This document shows, piece by piece, positions 15,934 through 25,846 of a DNA stretch of 64,000 nucleotides. A program made the position numbers and the translations under genes. The stretch is from Neopusillimonas aromaticivorans (lineage in GTDB: Bacteria; Pseudomonadota; Gammaproteobacteria; Burkholderiales; Burkholderiaceae_B). The notes beneath the pieces were generated by a model. It searched no databases and had not been told where the DNA came from. It worked only from the letters and a program-made list of their open reading frames with translations. Within the stretch, counting starts at the first letter, position 1. Each line of letters opens with the position of its first letter. The stretch lies in NCBI RefSeq assembly GCF_030344915.1, contig NZ_CP128233.1, forward strand, positions 1,116,001 through 1,180,000. The letters are read 5' to 3'.

Positions 15934-17229
15934 TCAGGCACGGCCGAACAGCATGGCACGATAGGTACCCAGCAAGGCTTTTTCATCAATAAGCCAGGAC
16001 ACCCAAAGCTCTTCAAGCGGGTCGATGAACGGAAATGACGGTACCAGCTTGCCGTCGTAATCAAATTCGATCAGCATGGCTTTGCCATAACGCGTGATCA
16101 TGGGGCACGACGTGTAGCCGTTATACACCGCCGTCGATGTTTTCCCGGCAATGTCGGCCACAATATGGTCAACCACGACCGGCACTTGCCATTTGACACT
16201 GGCAGCGGTTTTTCCCCGTGGCACACCGGCGATGTCGCCTACCGCAAACACATTGGGAAAGCGCGGATGACGCAAACTGGCCTTATCGGCCTCGACCCAG
16301 GCGTCGGCAGCGAAAACACCCGACTGCCAGGGCAGCGAACTGTTGCGAACCGCATCAGGCGCACACATGGGCGGAATAACGTGTATGAAGTCGTAGTCTT
16401 GCCAGACCTCGCCCTCAGGGGTTTTGTAGCGTGCCGCCTTGCGGTCGGCATCGATACCGGTCAGGACATGATCGAAATTGACGTTGACATTACGTTCGGC
16501 AAACAAGGTCTTGACCTTGGCATCAACCGGCACCACGGAAAACACCGTTTTATTGTGAGCGTTATACACCACATTGATCGCCTCGCGACGGCCTTTGATG
16601 CGTGCCTTGTCGTCGGTGATGAATGTCATTTTCAGGGGGCACCCGCACACTTCATTTCGGTGGAAGGGCGACCAAACAACCCGGTGCCCCCGTTTCAATG
16701 AACGTATCAATGGCGCGTGCCGTGGCTTCGGCGGCCTGTGGGCCCGCATAGACGCAACCAATGCCCTTCTGGCCTACCAGACTGGCATCCATGCCTTCAA
16801 TGGCCGAAAAATCAAGTTTCAGACCGGTGGCCACAACCAGATAGTCGTACTGGATTGACTTGCCATCAGCGGTAACAACGGTGTTGGCTTCAGGATTGAA
16901 TTCAGCCACGGCTTGCTGAACCCACTCGACCCCGGACGGGACATAACGGGCGTTTTCATCAATGACTTTCCCGCCCGGCCACAACCCCGCCCCCACCAGG
17001 GTCAGCCCTGGCTGAAAGACGTGCTCTTTTTTGCATCAACCAGAATGACCTGCGCGTTATCAAGCGCACGCGACAGACGCGACGCCATATTTAGACCCGC
17101 CGCACCGGCACCCGCCACGACAATACGTACACGCTTGCCGTTCTGGGCCGCTGCCGGCACCGGATTAAGGGCTGTTGCACCCATGGCTGCCAATGCGGCG
17201 GCAGACCCCAGAAAATGTCGCCTTCTCAT
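15934..17229 (-). CDS. exported SQR-like FAD flavoprotein, sulfide:quinone oxidoreductase family (frameshifted)
   Basis: ~431 residues over three frames. A Tat-like leader MRRRHFLGSAAALAAMGATALNPVPAAAQ is followed by RVRIVVAGAGAAGLNMASRLSRAL (FAD fold), YDYLVVATGLKLDF, GCVYAGPQAAEATARAI, a damaged CAGAPLKMTF-like cysteine segment near 16640, FPNVFAVGDIAGVPRGKTAASVKWQ (second FAD motif) and YNGYTSCPMITRYGKAMLIEFDY with a second cysteine. SQR/flavocytochrome c enzymes use two cysteines to oxidise sulfide to polysulfide and pass electrons to quinone or cytochrome. It lies in one minus-strand group with DUF2892 and a persulfide-dioxygenase-like hydrolase. Breaks near 17035 and 16670. Confidence 0.8.
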
Positions 17230-17313
17230 ACCCGCTCCTGACTTGTCATACCTACTGCTGGAAAGAGATGAACACCCGGCGCGCCCCTTGGCAAGCCGGG
17301 TGCAGAACATCGG

Positions 17314-17502
17314 CTATTTTTTTATGGAGCAACTTGAAAAGCCGATCAGCTTGTACGCCGGACATGAACCCAGCAAACCGGTTGCCAACGGCAGAACACC
17401 AATCCAGCCCCAGGCGCCAATGGTGCCCATCAGTGTCGCCACAATCAGGGCGACCCCCACAATAATGCGCAATGCGCGATCAATACCACCAACGTTTCTC
17501 AT
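17314..17502 (-). CDS. DUF2892 small membrane protein
   Basis: 62 residues from ATG 17502, preceded by AAGGGG. The pattern MRNVGGIDRALRIIVGVALIVATL...GWIGVLPLATGLLGSCPAYKLIGFSSCSIKK is the DUF2892 (YgaP membrane-part) family: an RxIR start, two helices, then G-CP-Y-L and a terminal Cys. These proteins accompany rhodaneses, persulfide dioxygenases and SQRs and are thought to help move sulfane sulfur or thiols across the membrane. Two cysteines are visible. Neighbours agree with a sulfur role. Confidence 0.85.
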   Translation of the reverse strand: MRNVGGIDRALRIIVGVALIVATLMGTIGAWGWIGVLPLATGLLGSCPAYKLIGFSSCSIKK

Positions 17503-17611
17503 AGCAATCCCCTTTTTCACGAAGGCTAACCACTGCAAAACAAGAGCTGCAAACACCCACCGGGACAACAACGCCCAAACAGAGCAACCACAACCCCCTG
17601 ACAAAAACCCT

Positions 17612-18472
17612 TTACAACATATTGACCGGTATCTTGAGGTAACTGACCCCGTTATCTTCGGCAGGTGGCATCTGACCCGCGCGGATATTGACCTGAACTG
17701 ACGGCAAAATGAGCGTTGGCATTTCGAGCGTGGCGTCACGCCGGGTGCGCATGGCCACAAAGTCCTCTTCCGAGACACCGTCATGAATATGGATATTGTG
17801 CGCCTTCTGTTCACCTACCGTTGTTTCAAAACGGACATCCCGGCCTTCTGGCGGGTAATCGTGGCACATGAACATACGCGTTTCGGGCGGCAAGCTGAGC
17901 AATTTGCGCACGGACCGATATAACGCGTGCGCATCCCCACCCGGGAAGTCGCAGCGGGCCGTACCAACATCAGGCATGAACAGCGTATCGCCCACGAATA
18001 CCGCATCACCGACCTTGTAAGCCATACATGCGGGCGTATGACCAGGTACGTACATGGCCTCGGCCGTCAAGTTACCGATCGGGAACGGAACGCCTTCCTG
18101 GATCAGGTAATCGAACTGGCTGCCATCAAGCTGAAACTCGGGTTCAAGGTTGAAAATTTTCTTGAATACGCCCTGCACAGCCGTGATATTGGCACCAATG
18201 GCAATTTGACCGCCGACATGCTTGCGCAAATACGGCGCGGCCGAGATGTGGTCGGCATGGGCATGGGTTTCAAGAATCCATTGCACCGTGAGATTTTCGG
18301 ACTTGACGAAGTCAATCACGCGGTCGGCCGAACCTGTTTTGGTGCGACCGGATTTCGGGTCGTAATCAAGCACAGAATCAATGATTGCGCACGCTGAGCC
18401 CGGCTTTTCGTAAACCACATAGGTGACCGTCCAGGTGGACGGATCGAAGAATCCTTTGACAAGGGGTTTCAT
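17612..18472 (-). CDS. blh: MBL-fold hydrolase, persulfide dioxygenase-like (Blh/ETHE1 group)
   Basis: 286 residues, intact. Metallo-beta-lactamase fold: ETHAHADHISAA (His70, His72, Asp74, His75), MYVPGHTPACMAYKVGDAVFVGDTLFMPDVGTARCDFPGGDA and MFMCHDYPPEGRDV supply the metal ligands. The GTARCDFPGG segment is typical of the BigR-linked Blh hydrolases, which oxidise glutathione persulfide to sulfite with a mononuclear iron. It is the first minus-strand gene from the AT-rich operator shared with a BigR/SqrR-like repressor, so should be induced by sulfide or persulfide. The C-terminal VSYLKIPVNML is family-typical. Confidence 0.85.
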   Translation of the reverse strand: MKPLVKGFFDPSTWTVTYVVYEKPGSACAIIDSVLDYDPKSGRTKTGSADRVIDFVKSENLTVQWILETHAHADHISAAPYLRKHVGGQIAIGANITAVQGVFKKIFNLEPEFQLDGSQFDYLIQEGVPFPIGNLTAEAMYVPGHTPACMAYKVGDAVFVGDTLFMPDVGTARCDFPGGDAHALYRSVRKLLSLPPETRMFMCHDYPPEGRDVRFETTVGEQKAHNIHIHDGVSEEDFVAMRTRRDATLEMPTLILPSVQVNIRAGQMPPAEDNGVSYLKIPVNML

Positions 18473-18508
18473 AAAGCACCTTTAGCGAAGTAATATCTGC
18501 ACGCAAAC

Positions 18509-18551
18509 ATTATATTGATTTATATAATATGTGTAAATATAATATATACAC
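18509..18551. promoter_or_regulatory. AT-rich tandem palindromes, probable BigR/SqrR operator
   Basis: Two adjacent dyads lie in the 116-bp divergent gap. ATTATAT (18509-18515) / ATATAAT (18522-18528) is one. The second is a 21-bp near-perfect palindrome from GTGTA (18531) to TACAC (18551), 9 of 10 base pairs matching. AT-rich palindromes in this position match the known style of BigR boxes. One site set could silence both the hydrolase operon and the repressor/transporter operon. Confidence 0.7.
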
Positions 18552-18588
18552 GTTCAACCTTTAATGGTTTGACAACCATCAATACATC

Positions 18589-18912
18589 ATGACTGAGGCC
18601 CTAATCGATTTAAACGCCATGCGCACTGCAGCCAACGAAGCCTGCAGGGTCATGAAATCCCTGTCCAACCCCGACCGCTTGCTGTTGCTGTGCCAGCTTG
18701 CCGAAGGCGAAAAATGCGTCAGTGATCTTGAGACGCTGGTAGGTATCGGCCAACCCACCCTGTCTCAACAACTGGGGGTGCTGCGCACCGAAGGCCTGGT
18801 CAGCACCCGACGCGACGGCAAGAAAATTTTCTACCAGATTTCCAGCCCGCAAACACTGGCGGTCATGGAAGTTCTTTACCAACAATTCTGTCCCACTGCC
18901 ACGGAGTACTGA
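18589..18912 (+). CDS. bigR: ArsR-family persulfide sensor repressor, BigR/SqrR-like
   Basis: 107 residues. Winged HTH: MKSLSNPDRLLLLCQLAEGEKCVSDLETLVGIGQPTLSQQLGVLRTEGLVSTRRDGKKIFYQI. It has Cys43 in helix 2 and Cys101 near the C-terminus, the same spacing as the redox pair of BigR/SqrR (about 42/108 in the literature) that form a polysulfide bridge and release DNA. An extra Cys19 and Cys35 are present. It lacks the metal-binding ELCVCDL motif of ArsR/SmtB arsenic or zinc sensors. It is divergent from the persulfide-dioxygenase-like gene and is followed 1 bp later by a sulfur transporter gene. Confidence 0.87.
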   Translation: MTEALIDLNAMRTAANEACRVMKSLSNPDRLLLLCQLAEGEKCVSDLETLVGIGQPTLSQQLGVLRTEGLVSTRRDGKKIFYQISSPQTLAVMEVLYQQFCPTATEY

Positions 18913-18913
18913 C

Positions 18914-19345
18914 ATGACCATTGACTGGGCCAACTTCACCCCTTGGGCCGCGTTGTCGGGCGGCGTTCTTATCGGCCTTGCCGCTGCCTTGTTTATCTTG
19001 TTTTTCGGGCGCGTGCTGGGCGTCAGCGGCATTGTCAGCGGGCTGCTGAAACCCGTTTCCGGTGATACCGGCTGGCGCATTGCCTTTGTGCTGGGCATTT
19101 TTGCCGCGCCCTGGGTCTGGTTGCTGTTTTCCGAACCCGTCAATGTCACGATTGATGCCGGAACCGGCACACTGATCATCGCAGGGCTGCTGGTAGGCCT
19201 GGGTACACGTTACGGCTCGGGCTGTACCAGCGGGCACGGCGTGTGCGGGCTGTCGCGGTTGTCGCCGCGGTCTTTGGTGGCCACGCTCGGTTTCATGGCT
19301 ACCGGCTTCATCACGGTTTACATCGTTCGTCACCTTGTCGGCTAA
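18914..19345 (+). CDS. YeeE/YedE family sulfur transporter subunit A (PmpA-like)
   Basis: 143 residues with about four membrane helices. Conserved YeeE/YedE motif GLGTRYGSGCTSGHGVCGLSRLSPRSL contains the two cysteines that in YeeE/TsuA pass thiosulfate across the membrane. Half-size proteins of this type usually occur as pairs, as here with the next gene. The 1-bp gap from the repressor stop and the BigR context suggest import or export of thiosulfate or sulfane sulfur; direction is not readable from sequence. Confidence 0.87.
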   Translation: MTIDWANFTPWAALSGGVLIGLAAALFILFFGRVLGVSGIVSGLLKPVSGDTGWRIAFVLGIFAAPWVWLLFSEPVNVTIDAGTGTLIIAGLLVGLGTRYGSGCTSGHGVCGLSRLSPRSLVATLGFMATGFITVYIVRHLVG

Positions 19346-19359
19346 CCTGGGGTACCCTC

Positions 19360-19775
19360 ATGCAACGCATTTTTGAATTTATGATTGGTCTTGTATTTGG
19401 CCTGGGCCTGATTCTTTCCGGCATGAGCAACCCGGGCAAAGTACTGGGGTTTCTTGATCTTGCCGGCAACTGGGATCCGTCCCTGGCCTTCGTCATGGGC
19501 GGGGCCATCCTGGTCGGACTGATCGCTTTCCAGGTCGCCCGAAAACGTACGCAAACGTTCCTGGGCGGAGCCCTGAAACTGCCCAACCGCACTGACATTG
19601 ACAAACGCCTTGTGCTGGGTAGCCTGACGTTTGGCGTCGGCTGGGGACTGGCCGGCTTTTGCCCGGGTCCGGCACTGGTTTCCTGGGCTCGGGCCAGATC
19701 AAAGGGCTGATTTTTGTGGCCGCCATGGTCGCAGGCATGGGCATTTACGAACTCCTCAATCGCAAAACGAGTTAA
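19360..19775 (+). CDS. YeeE/YedE family sulfur transporter subunit B (PmpB-like; one frameshift)
   Basis: ~138 residues from ATG 19360. MIGLVFGLGLILSGMSNPGKVLGFLDLAGNWDPSLAFVMGGA is the signature of the second half-transporter, and VGWGLAGFCPGPALVS carries its conserved Cys-Pro-Gly-Pro. The frame breaks at TCCTGG near 19682. Adding one C gives SLGSGQIKGLIFVAAMVAGMGIYELLNRKTS, ending at 19775. It begins 14 bp after subunit A and ends 3 bp before the SulP gene, so all four plus-strand genes form one operon. Confidence 0.85.
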
Positions 19776-19778
19776 ATC

Positions 19779-21498
19779 ATGATGTTTGTGCCAGACTGGG
19801 TCAAAACATACCGTCGCGATCTGCTGCCCGGTGACATCACCGCCAGCCTGATCGTCACTGTCATGCTGATTCCTCAAAGTCTGGCCTATGCCATGCTGGC
19901 CGGCCTGCCGCCAGAAATCGGCCTGTACGCCAGCGTACTGCCCCTGGTGGCCTACGCTTTGCTGGGCACCAGCATGACGCTGGCCGTCGGGCCGGTGGCG
20001 GTGGCCTCACTCATGACAGCCAGCGCGCTGGCGCCCATGGCCGTACCCGGCAGCCCAGAATACATCGCCCTGGCCATCACCCTGTCCATGCTGTCCGGCA
20101 TCATGCTGCTGGTATTTGGCGTATTGCGCCTTGGCTTTCTGGCGTACTTTCTCAGCCACCCGGTCATCAGCGGCTTCATCTCGGGTTCGGCCATACTCAT
20201 CACCATCAGCCAGCTCAAGCATATTTTTGGTGTCCAGGCCACATCCGGCAACGTTCTCGCAACTGTCTACGATATTGCCGTCGCACTGCCCAACGCCAAT
20301 ACCGCCACAACCCTGATCGGGATCACGACATTGGCTTTTCTGCTGTTTGCCCGCAAGGTTTTGGGCCGGTTGCTGCAAAAAGCCGGCATCCCGTCCGATG
20401 CAGCCGCCCTGCTGGGTCGACTGGCTCCGATGGTCGCCGTCATCCTTTCCATTTTCGTTGTCAGCCGGCTTGACCTGGCCAACACCGCAAATGTCAGTAT
20501 TGTCGGCGCCGTGCCACATGGCCTGCCGGCCTTGAAACTCGTTATCCCCAGTCACAACGACCTGGCCAGTTTATGGTTACCCGCCCTGCTCATTTCCCTG
20601 GTCGGCTTTGTGGAAAGTGTTTCGGTCGCGCAGTCGCTGGCCCTCAAGCGCCAGCAAAAGATCAACCCTGACCGCGAGTTGCTCGGGCTGGGTGCCGCCA
20701 ACGTGGCCAGTGCCATTTCAGGGGGTACCCGGTCACCGGAGGCTTTGCCCGCTCGGTGGTCAACTTTTCGGCCGGGGCCAATACCCCTTGGCGGGCGTGC
20801 TTTCTGCCGTGCTAATGGCCATTGTTATTGCCAGCCTGACCGGGCTGTTCTACAACTTGCCCCAAGCCGTGCTGTCGGCCACCATCATCGTAGCTGTCAC
20901 CTCCCTGATCGACGTCAAAACCATCAAGGAAACCTGGCACTACGACCGCGCCGATGCCCTGTCATTGCTGGCAACACTGGTTGGCGTTGTGGTTCTGGGG
21001 GTTGAGGCCGGTGTCATTCTGGGGGTTGCACTGTCACTGGCGGCGCTGGTGTGGCGCAGCAGCCACCCGCACATTGCGATTGTCGGCCGGGTACCGGGCA
21101 CAGAACATTTTCGCAACATCAAGCGGCACAACGTAGATACCCTACCCAACCTGCTGGCGCTGCGTGTTGATGAAAGCCTGTTTTTTGCCAATGCAGCCCT
21201 GGTTCAGGGCAAAATCGAAAGTCTGGTCGCAACGGACGCCAACGTCAAATTTGTTTTGCTGCTGTGCCCCGCCGTCAACCAGATCGACTCCACGGCACTG
21301 GAAGCCTTGACGCAGCTGCAGTCAAGCCTGGATGCCAAAGGCATTACGTTCATGCTGGCTGAAGTCAAAGGCCCGGTTATGGACCGCCTGCAACCCACAG
21401 AACTGGGCCACAAACTGGAAGGCCTGATCTTTTTAAGCGCACACGATGCGTTCAGTTATGTAAAGCAGCACTCTGCAACAGCCCTTGAACGCACCTGA
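19779..21498 (+). CDS. SulP-family anion permease with STAS domain (two frameshifts)
   Basis: ~573 residues. The N-terminal transport domain begins DWVKTYRRDLLPGDITASLIVTVMLIPQSLAYAMLAGLPPEIGLYAS, the SulP hallmark, with SHPVISGFISGSAILITISQLKHIFG and ESVSVAQSLALKRQQKINPDRELLGLGAANVASAISGG following. In shifted frames come YPVTGGFARSVVNFSAGANTPLAGVLSAVLM and a C-terminal STAS domain (VLLLCPAVNQIDSTALEAL). One G missing at 20729-20733 and one C near 20788 account for the breaks. SulP proteins carry sulfate, bicarbonate or similar anions. Being last in a persulfide operon suggests disposal of sulfate/sulfite made by the hydrolase (inference). Confidence 0.85.
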
Positions 21499-21575
21499 GA
21501 TCCTCGACTGAACCATGGTGTACAAAAAGTGGCCAGCGCACCCGGTATGTCGCCCACCATTGCCCGGACCAGCAT

Positions 21576-21599
21576 GGCCGGCTACTGCGACAGCCGGCC
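21576..21599. terminator. GC-rich inverted repeat between convergent genes
   Basis: GGCCGGCT (21576-21583) and AGCCGGCC (21592-21599), 8-bp perfect arms with an 8-nt loop, lie in the 113-bp gap between SulP and pckG stops. No U tract on either side, so a terminator role is uncertain. Confidence 0.35.
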
Positions 21600-21611
21600 C
21601 CTGAGCCCCAC

Positions 21612-23456
21612 TTAGGCCTGCAAACGCGACTTCAGCTGGCTGTGGTGGCGAGGCAAAGCCTCGGGCAGACGATGGCTGAGCTTGTCGAACAGCTCGGCGT
21701 GCAGCTCGAGCTCTTTTTCCCAGGCACTGGGCATTGATCGCCGTAATACGGTCGAACAACTCGGCACCGAACTCCAGACCGTCCCAGGTCAAGTCTTCGT
21801 AGCGCGGGGTGATGCCCAACAGGTGCTCCTGACCCTGGGCCTGGCCTTCAAGACGCTCGAGCATCCACTTGAGTACGCGCATGTTCTCGCCAAAACCCGG
21901 CCAGATGAACTTACCGTTGTCATCGGTCTGGAACCAGTTGACGCAGAAAAAGCGGGGCAAGGTTGCATTGGCTTTTTCAAGGCGCTCGCCCATGTTGATC
22001 CAGTGCTGGAAATATTCGCTCATGTTGTAGCCGCAGAACGGCAGCATGGCGAACGGATCGCGACGCACAATGCCCTGCTGGCCCACAGCCGCCGCCGTGG
22101 TTTCAGAGCCCAATGTTGCCGCCATATAGACCCCTTCAACCCAGCTGCGCGCTTCGGTAACCAGAGGCACCGTGTCGGAACGACGGCCACCGAAAATGAA
22201 AGCATCAATGGGCACACCAGCGGGGTTGTCCCATTCAGGATCAATGACCGGGTTTTGCTCGGCAGCAACGGTGAAGCGGGCGTTGGGGTGCGCTGCCTTG
22301 CGACCGCAATCGGGGTCCAGTCGTTCCCTTGCCAGTCAACCAGGTGCGCCGGGGCGGGGCCCATGCCTTCCCACCAGACATCCCCATCATCCGTCAGGGC
22401 TACGTTGGTGAAAATGACATTTTCACGCAGCGACGCCATGCAGTTGTAGTTGGTTTTTTCATTGGTACCCGGTGCCACGCCAAAGTAGCCGGCCTCGGGG
22501 TTGATGGCATACAAACGGCCGTCTGCACCAGGCTTGATCCAGGCAATGTCATCACCAATAGTGGTGATTTTCCAACCGGGCAGCGATGCGGGCGGAATAA
22601 GCATGGCAAAGTTGGTTTTGCCGCAAGCCGACGGGAATGCCGCGGCCACGTGCATTTTCTTGCCTTCCGGTGACGTCACGCCCAGAATCAGCATGTGCTC
22701 GGCCAGCCAGCCCTGGTCATTGCCCATGGCTGATGCAATGCGCAGCGCCAGACACTTCTTGCCCAAAAGCGCGTTACCGCCATAGCCCGAACCAAACGAC
22801 CAGATTTCACGGGTTTCAGGGTAATGAACAATGTACTTGGTGCTGTTGCAAGGCCAGGACACGTCGGCCTGACCCGGTTGCAACGGCATGCCAACGGTAT
22901 GTACGCACGGCACGAACTCACCATCGGTACCCAGCACGTCATACACTTTGCGGCCCATGCGGGTCATGATGCGCATATTCACCACAACGTAGGGCGAGTC
23001 TGACAGTTCGACACCAATTTGCGCAATGGGCGAACCCAGCGGGCCCATTGAAAACGGAATGACATACAGCGTACGACCACGCATGCAACCTTCGAACAGG
23101 CCGTTCAGCGTTTCACGCATTTGCGCCGGGGCCATCCAGTTATTGGTAGGGCCGGCATCTTCTTCTTTTTCGGAACAGATGAAAGTACGGTCTTCAACGC
23201 GGGCAACGTCGGAAGGATCAGACCACGCCAGATAGGAATTGGGGCGCTTTTCAGCGTTCAGCCGACGCAACGTACCACTTTCAACCATCAGGTTGCACAA
23301 ACGGTCGTACTCTTCCTGCGAGCCATCGCACCACTCGATGCGTTCGGGTTGGGTCAGGGCTGCAATTTGCGCGACCCAGGCCTTCAGACCTTCGTGGCGC
23401 ACCCATTCGGGGGCATTGACAGCGGTTGCTTGGGTGCCGTTTGTAGCAGCGTTCAT
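21612..23456 (-). CDS. pckG: phosphoenolpyruvate carboxykinase (GTP)
   Basis: ~614 residues from ATG 23456 (MNAATNGTQATAVNAPEWVRHEGLKAWV), normal for the GTP-dependent enzyme, which interconverts oxaloacetate+GTP and PEP+CO2+GDP at the start of gluconeogenesis. Seen are YVIPFSMGPLGSPIAQIGVELSDSPYVV, the signature FPSACGKTNFAMLIPP with the P-loop Lys and reactive Cys, GDDIAWIKPGADGRLYAINPEAGYFGVAPGTN, and, in the next frame, PIDAFIFGGRRSDTVPLV and FCVNWFQTDDNGKFIWPGFGENMRVLKWMLER. Breaks near 22318 (a C lacking in CCCC) and 21735. It ends ...LPRHHSQLKSRLQA at 21612. The window has no regulator clearly tied to it. Confidence 0.93.
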
Positions 23457-23644
23457 AAGCCAGTATCTCCTGAGGCCCGGGCAACGACCGGGGCAATGTT
23501 GTCCTTTGCGGTGCCGGCATTTTATTACCAATTCACGACAGGAAACATGCTGCAATGCAACAGAAGCTGTCCGCCCTGCTTGACGAAGAAGTAAGGCCTC
23601 TTTACCATCGGCGACACAATCAGGGACACGGAGATCACCCCACC

Positions 23645-24090
23645 ATGGCCTCAGCGCCTGCACAAGACACCACTCAATGGCGCCGGCAGAACGTCGGTCG
23701 CTTGCTGAACAACGCGGTCAAACGCTTCGAAAGCCAGATTCTGGAAGACCTTGAGAAGGCGGGTCACGGAGGGCTGTCGCTGAGCCACATTGCCATCACC
23801 CGCAACCTTGACCTTGACGGGACACGCGCCACCGAACTGGCCCGTCGGGCAGGCATTACCAAACAGTCAGCCGGTGAACTGATTGCACAACTGGAACAGC
23901 TGGCGCTGGTCGAGCGCCGCCCAGATCCTGAAGACAAGCGCGCAAAAATCGTGTGCTTCACCCCGGCTGGAGAAGCGTGGCTGGAGGCGTTCCGTCAGGC
24001 CCTGGAAACGGCCGAGCGCGATATGGCCTTGCAGCTGGGAAAACCCTTTACACCCAGTTGCATAACGCGCTGCTACGCTACAGCAATTGA
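23645..24090 (+). CDS. MarR-family regulator (one frameshift)
   Basis: ~148 residues from ATG 23645. Winged HTH: GLSLSHIAITRNLDLDGTRATELARRAGITKQSAGELIAQLEQLALVERRPDPEDKRAKIVCFTPAGEAWLEAFRQAL, with the DPEDKRAK wing typical of MarR. After GKP one C is missing from the CCC run near 24045; restoring it gives LYTQLHNALLRYSN and a stop at 24090. It precedes an FAD hydroxylase and maleylacetate reductase on the same strand and probably represses them until a phenolic ligand binds (inference from arrangement). Confidence 0.82.
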
Positions 24091-24153
24091 CGAATTAGTA
24101 AGGATAACTTACCATTCAAGCCTTTCCTACTTTCTTCAGGCAAGGGTTGAATC

Positions 24154-25805
24154 ATGTTACCTGGCAAAACTTCTGTAATGATTGTTGGCGGTGGCCCATG
24201 CGGCCTGATGTTGGCCAACGAGCTTGGGCGTCGCGGCATCGACGCGGTGCTGATCGATGAAAAGGCGTCCACCGCCTTCAATCCGCAGGCCAACGCCACA
24301 CAGGCCCGTACGATGGAACATTACCGTCGCCTGGGGTTTGCCAATGAAATCCGCGACCAGGGCCTGCCCGGCGATTTCCCGACCGACATTGCCTATTTCA
24401 CCCGTTACGCCACCCACGAACTGGGCCGCTTCCAGCTACCCTCGGCCGCCGAAGCCAAAAAGAAAATTCATTCGCTGTCGGGCTCATGGAGCGCCGCCGA
24501 ACTGCCGCACCGCGTTTCTCAAAAATATGTCGAACAGATCTTGCGGCAACAGGCCGAAAAGCTGCCTGGCATTTCCGTGAATTTCGGCTGGCGCATGCTG
24601 GCCCTTCGTGATCTCGGCACGCACGTTGACGTGGACGTTGAGTGCGTGGCCGACGGGCGCCGTCAAACCATTACTGCGCAGTATCTGCTGGGTGCCGACG
24701 GCCCTCGCAGCAAAACCCGCGAAACTCTGGGCTATCGCTATTCGGGCGAAACCGGCATCGTGCGCGATTTCATGGGTGGCCGCATGTACGCGATCTATGC
24801 GAACTGCCCCGATTTCTACAAAATCGTGCCACACCCGCCCGCCTGGATGAACGTTTGCTTCAATGGCGAACGTCGTGCCTTTATGGCCGCTGTCGATGGC
24901 AAAGGCGAATTCGCCTTCCACACACAGCTCAAACCACATGAGTCTGAAGAAAACGTGACCGTGGAAGATGCCAGGCGCATGTTCCAGATGGCTGTCGGCA
25001 AACCCGTCGATGTCGAGGTCTTGTCGCATGGTGCCTGGACCGCAGGCCATGCCTTGGTCGCCGACCGTCTTCAAAAAGGGCGTGTCTTCATTGGCGGCGA
25101 TGCCGCCCACCTGTTCACACCCACCGGGGGCCTGGGCTACAACACCGCCATTGAAGATGCCGTCAACCTGGGCTGGAAACTGGCGGCCGTACTAAAGGGC
25201 CAGGCTTCGCCCGCCTTGCTCGACACGTACGAAACCGAGCGTCGCCCACTGGCCGTGCGCAACACCGGCTATGCACGCAAATTCGCCGATTCACTGGGCC
25301 TGTACAAACCCGTGCCCGAAATCGAGGATGATACCGAAGCCGGTGCAAAAGCCCGCGAAATTGCCGGCGAATACCTGGCCGCGCACGGTCGGGCCGAATT
25401 CAATATTCCCGGCATTACCTTTGGCGGTCGCTACGACGGCTCGGCAGCCATTGTTTCCGACGGCTCGACACCGCCTGCCGATGCCGCCAACGAATATACC
25501 GCCACCGCCTGCCCTGGCGGACGCCCACCGCATTACTGGATTTCCGAGGAAACTTCGCTGTACGATACGTTCGGCTTCGAATGGACGTTGTTGTGCATGA
25601 ACGGTGACGGCTCAGGCTCTGAAAACTTCGTTCAGGAAGCAAAAAACGAAAAATTGATCTTAAAATAGTGAACGCTCCTCAGGTTCGAGCGCTGTACGAA
25701 TCTGATTTCACACTGATCCGCCCTGACCAGATCGTTGCCTGGCGTGGTAACGACGATTCACAGGCACAGGCCGTGCTCCACCAGATTCTGGGCGAAACGG
25801 CCTGA
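24154..25805 (+). CDS. FAD-dependent phenol/resorcinol-type monooxygenase (one frameshift)
   Basis: ~550 residues. FAD-binding VMIVGGGPCGLMLANELGRRGIDAVLIDEK, DG motif YLLGADGPRSKTRETLGYRY, and GRVFIGGDAAHLFTPTGGLGYNTAIEDAVNLGWKLAAVLKG show a class A aromatic hydroxylase with the C-terminal thioredoxin-like domain of the phenol-hydroxylase/TfdB/MhpA group. The frame changes near 25640 in an A run; the next frame supplies IVNAPQVRALYESDFTLIRPDQIVAWRGNDDSQAQAVLHQILGETA, the normal ending, to 25805. The maleylacetate reductase that follows suggests the product enters the hydroxyquinol or chlorocatechol branch. Distinct from the MhpA-like enzyme at 12164. Confidence 0.82.
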
Positions 25806-25846
25806 TCAGTACCTCATAAAAACCTTCCTGCCGGGGACAACCGCAC

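Noticed and set aside
21682..22449. 255-codon plus-strand frame
   Set aside because: Lies antisense to pckG, whose reading frame is well conserved on both sides; no start signal or domain.
24484..25110. 208-codon minus-strand frame
   Set aside because: Antisense shadow of the FAD monooxygenase.
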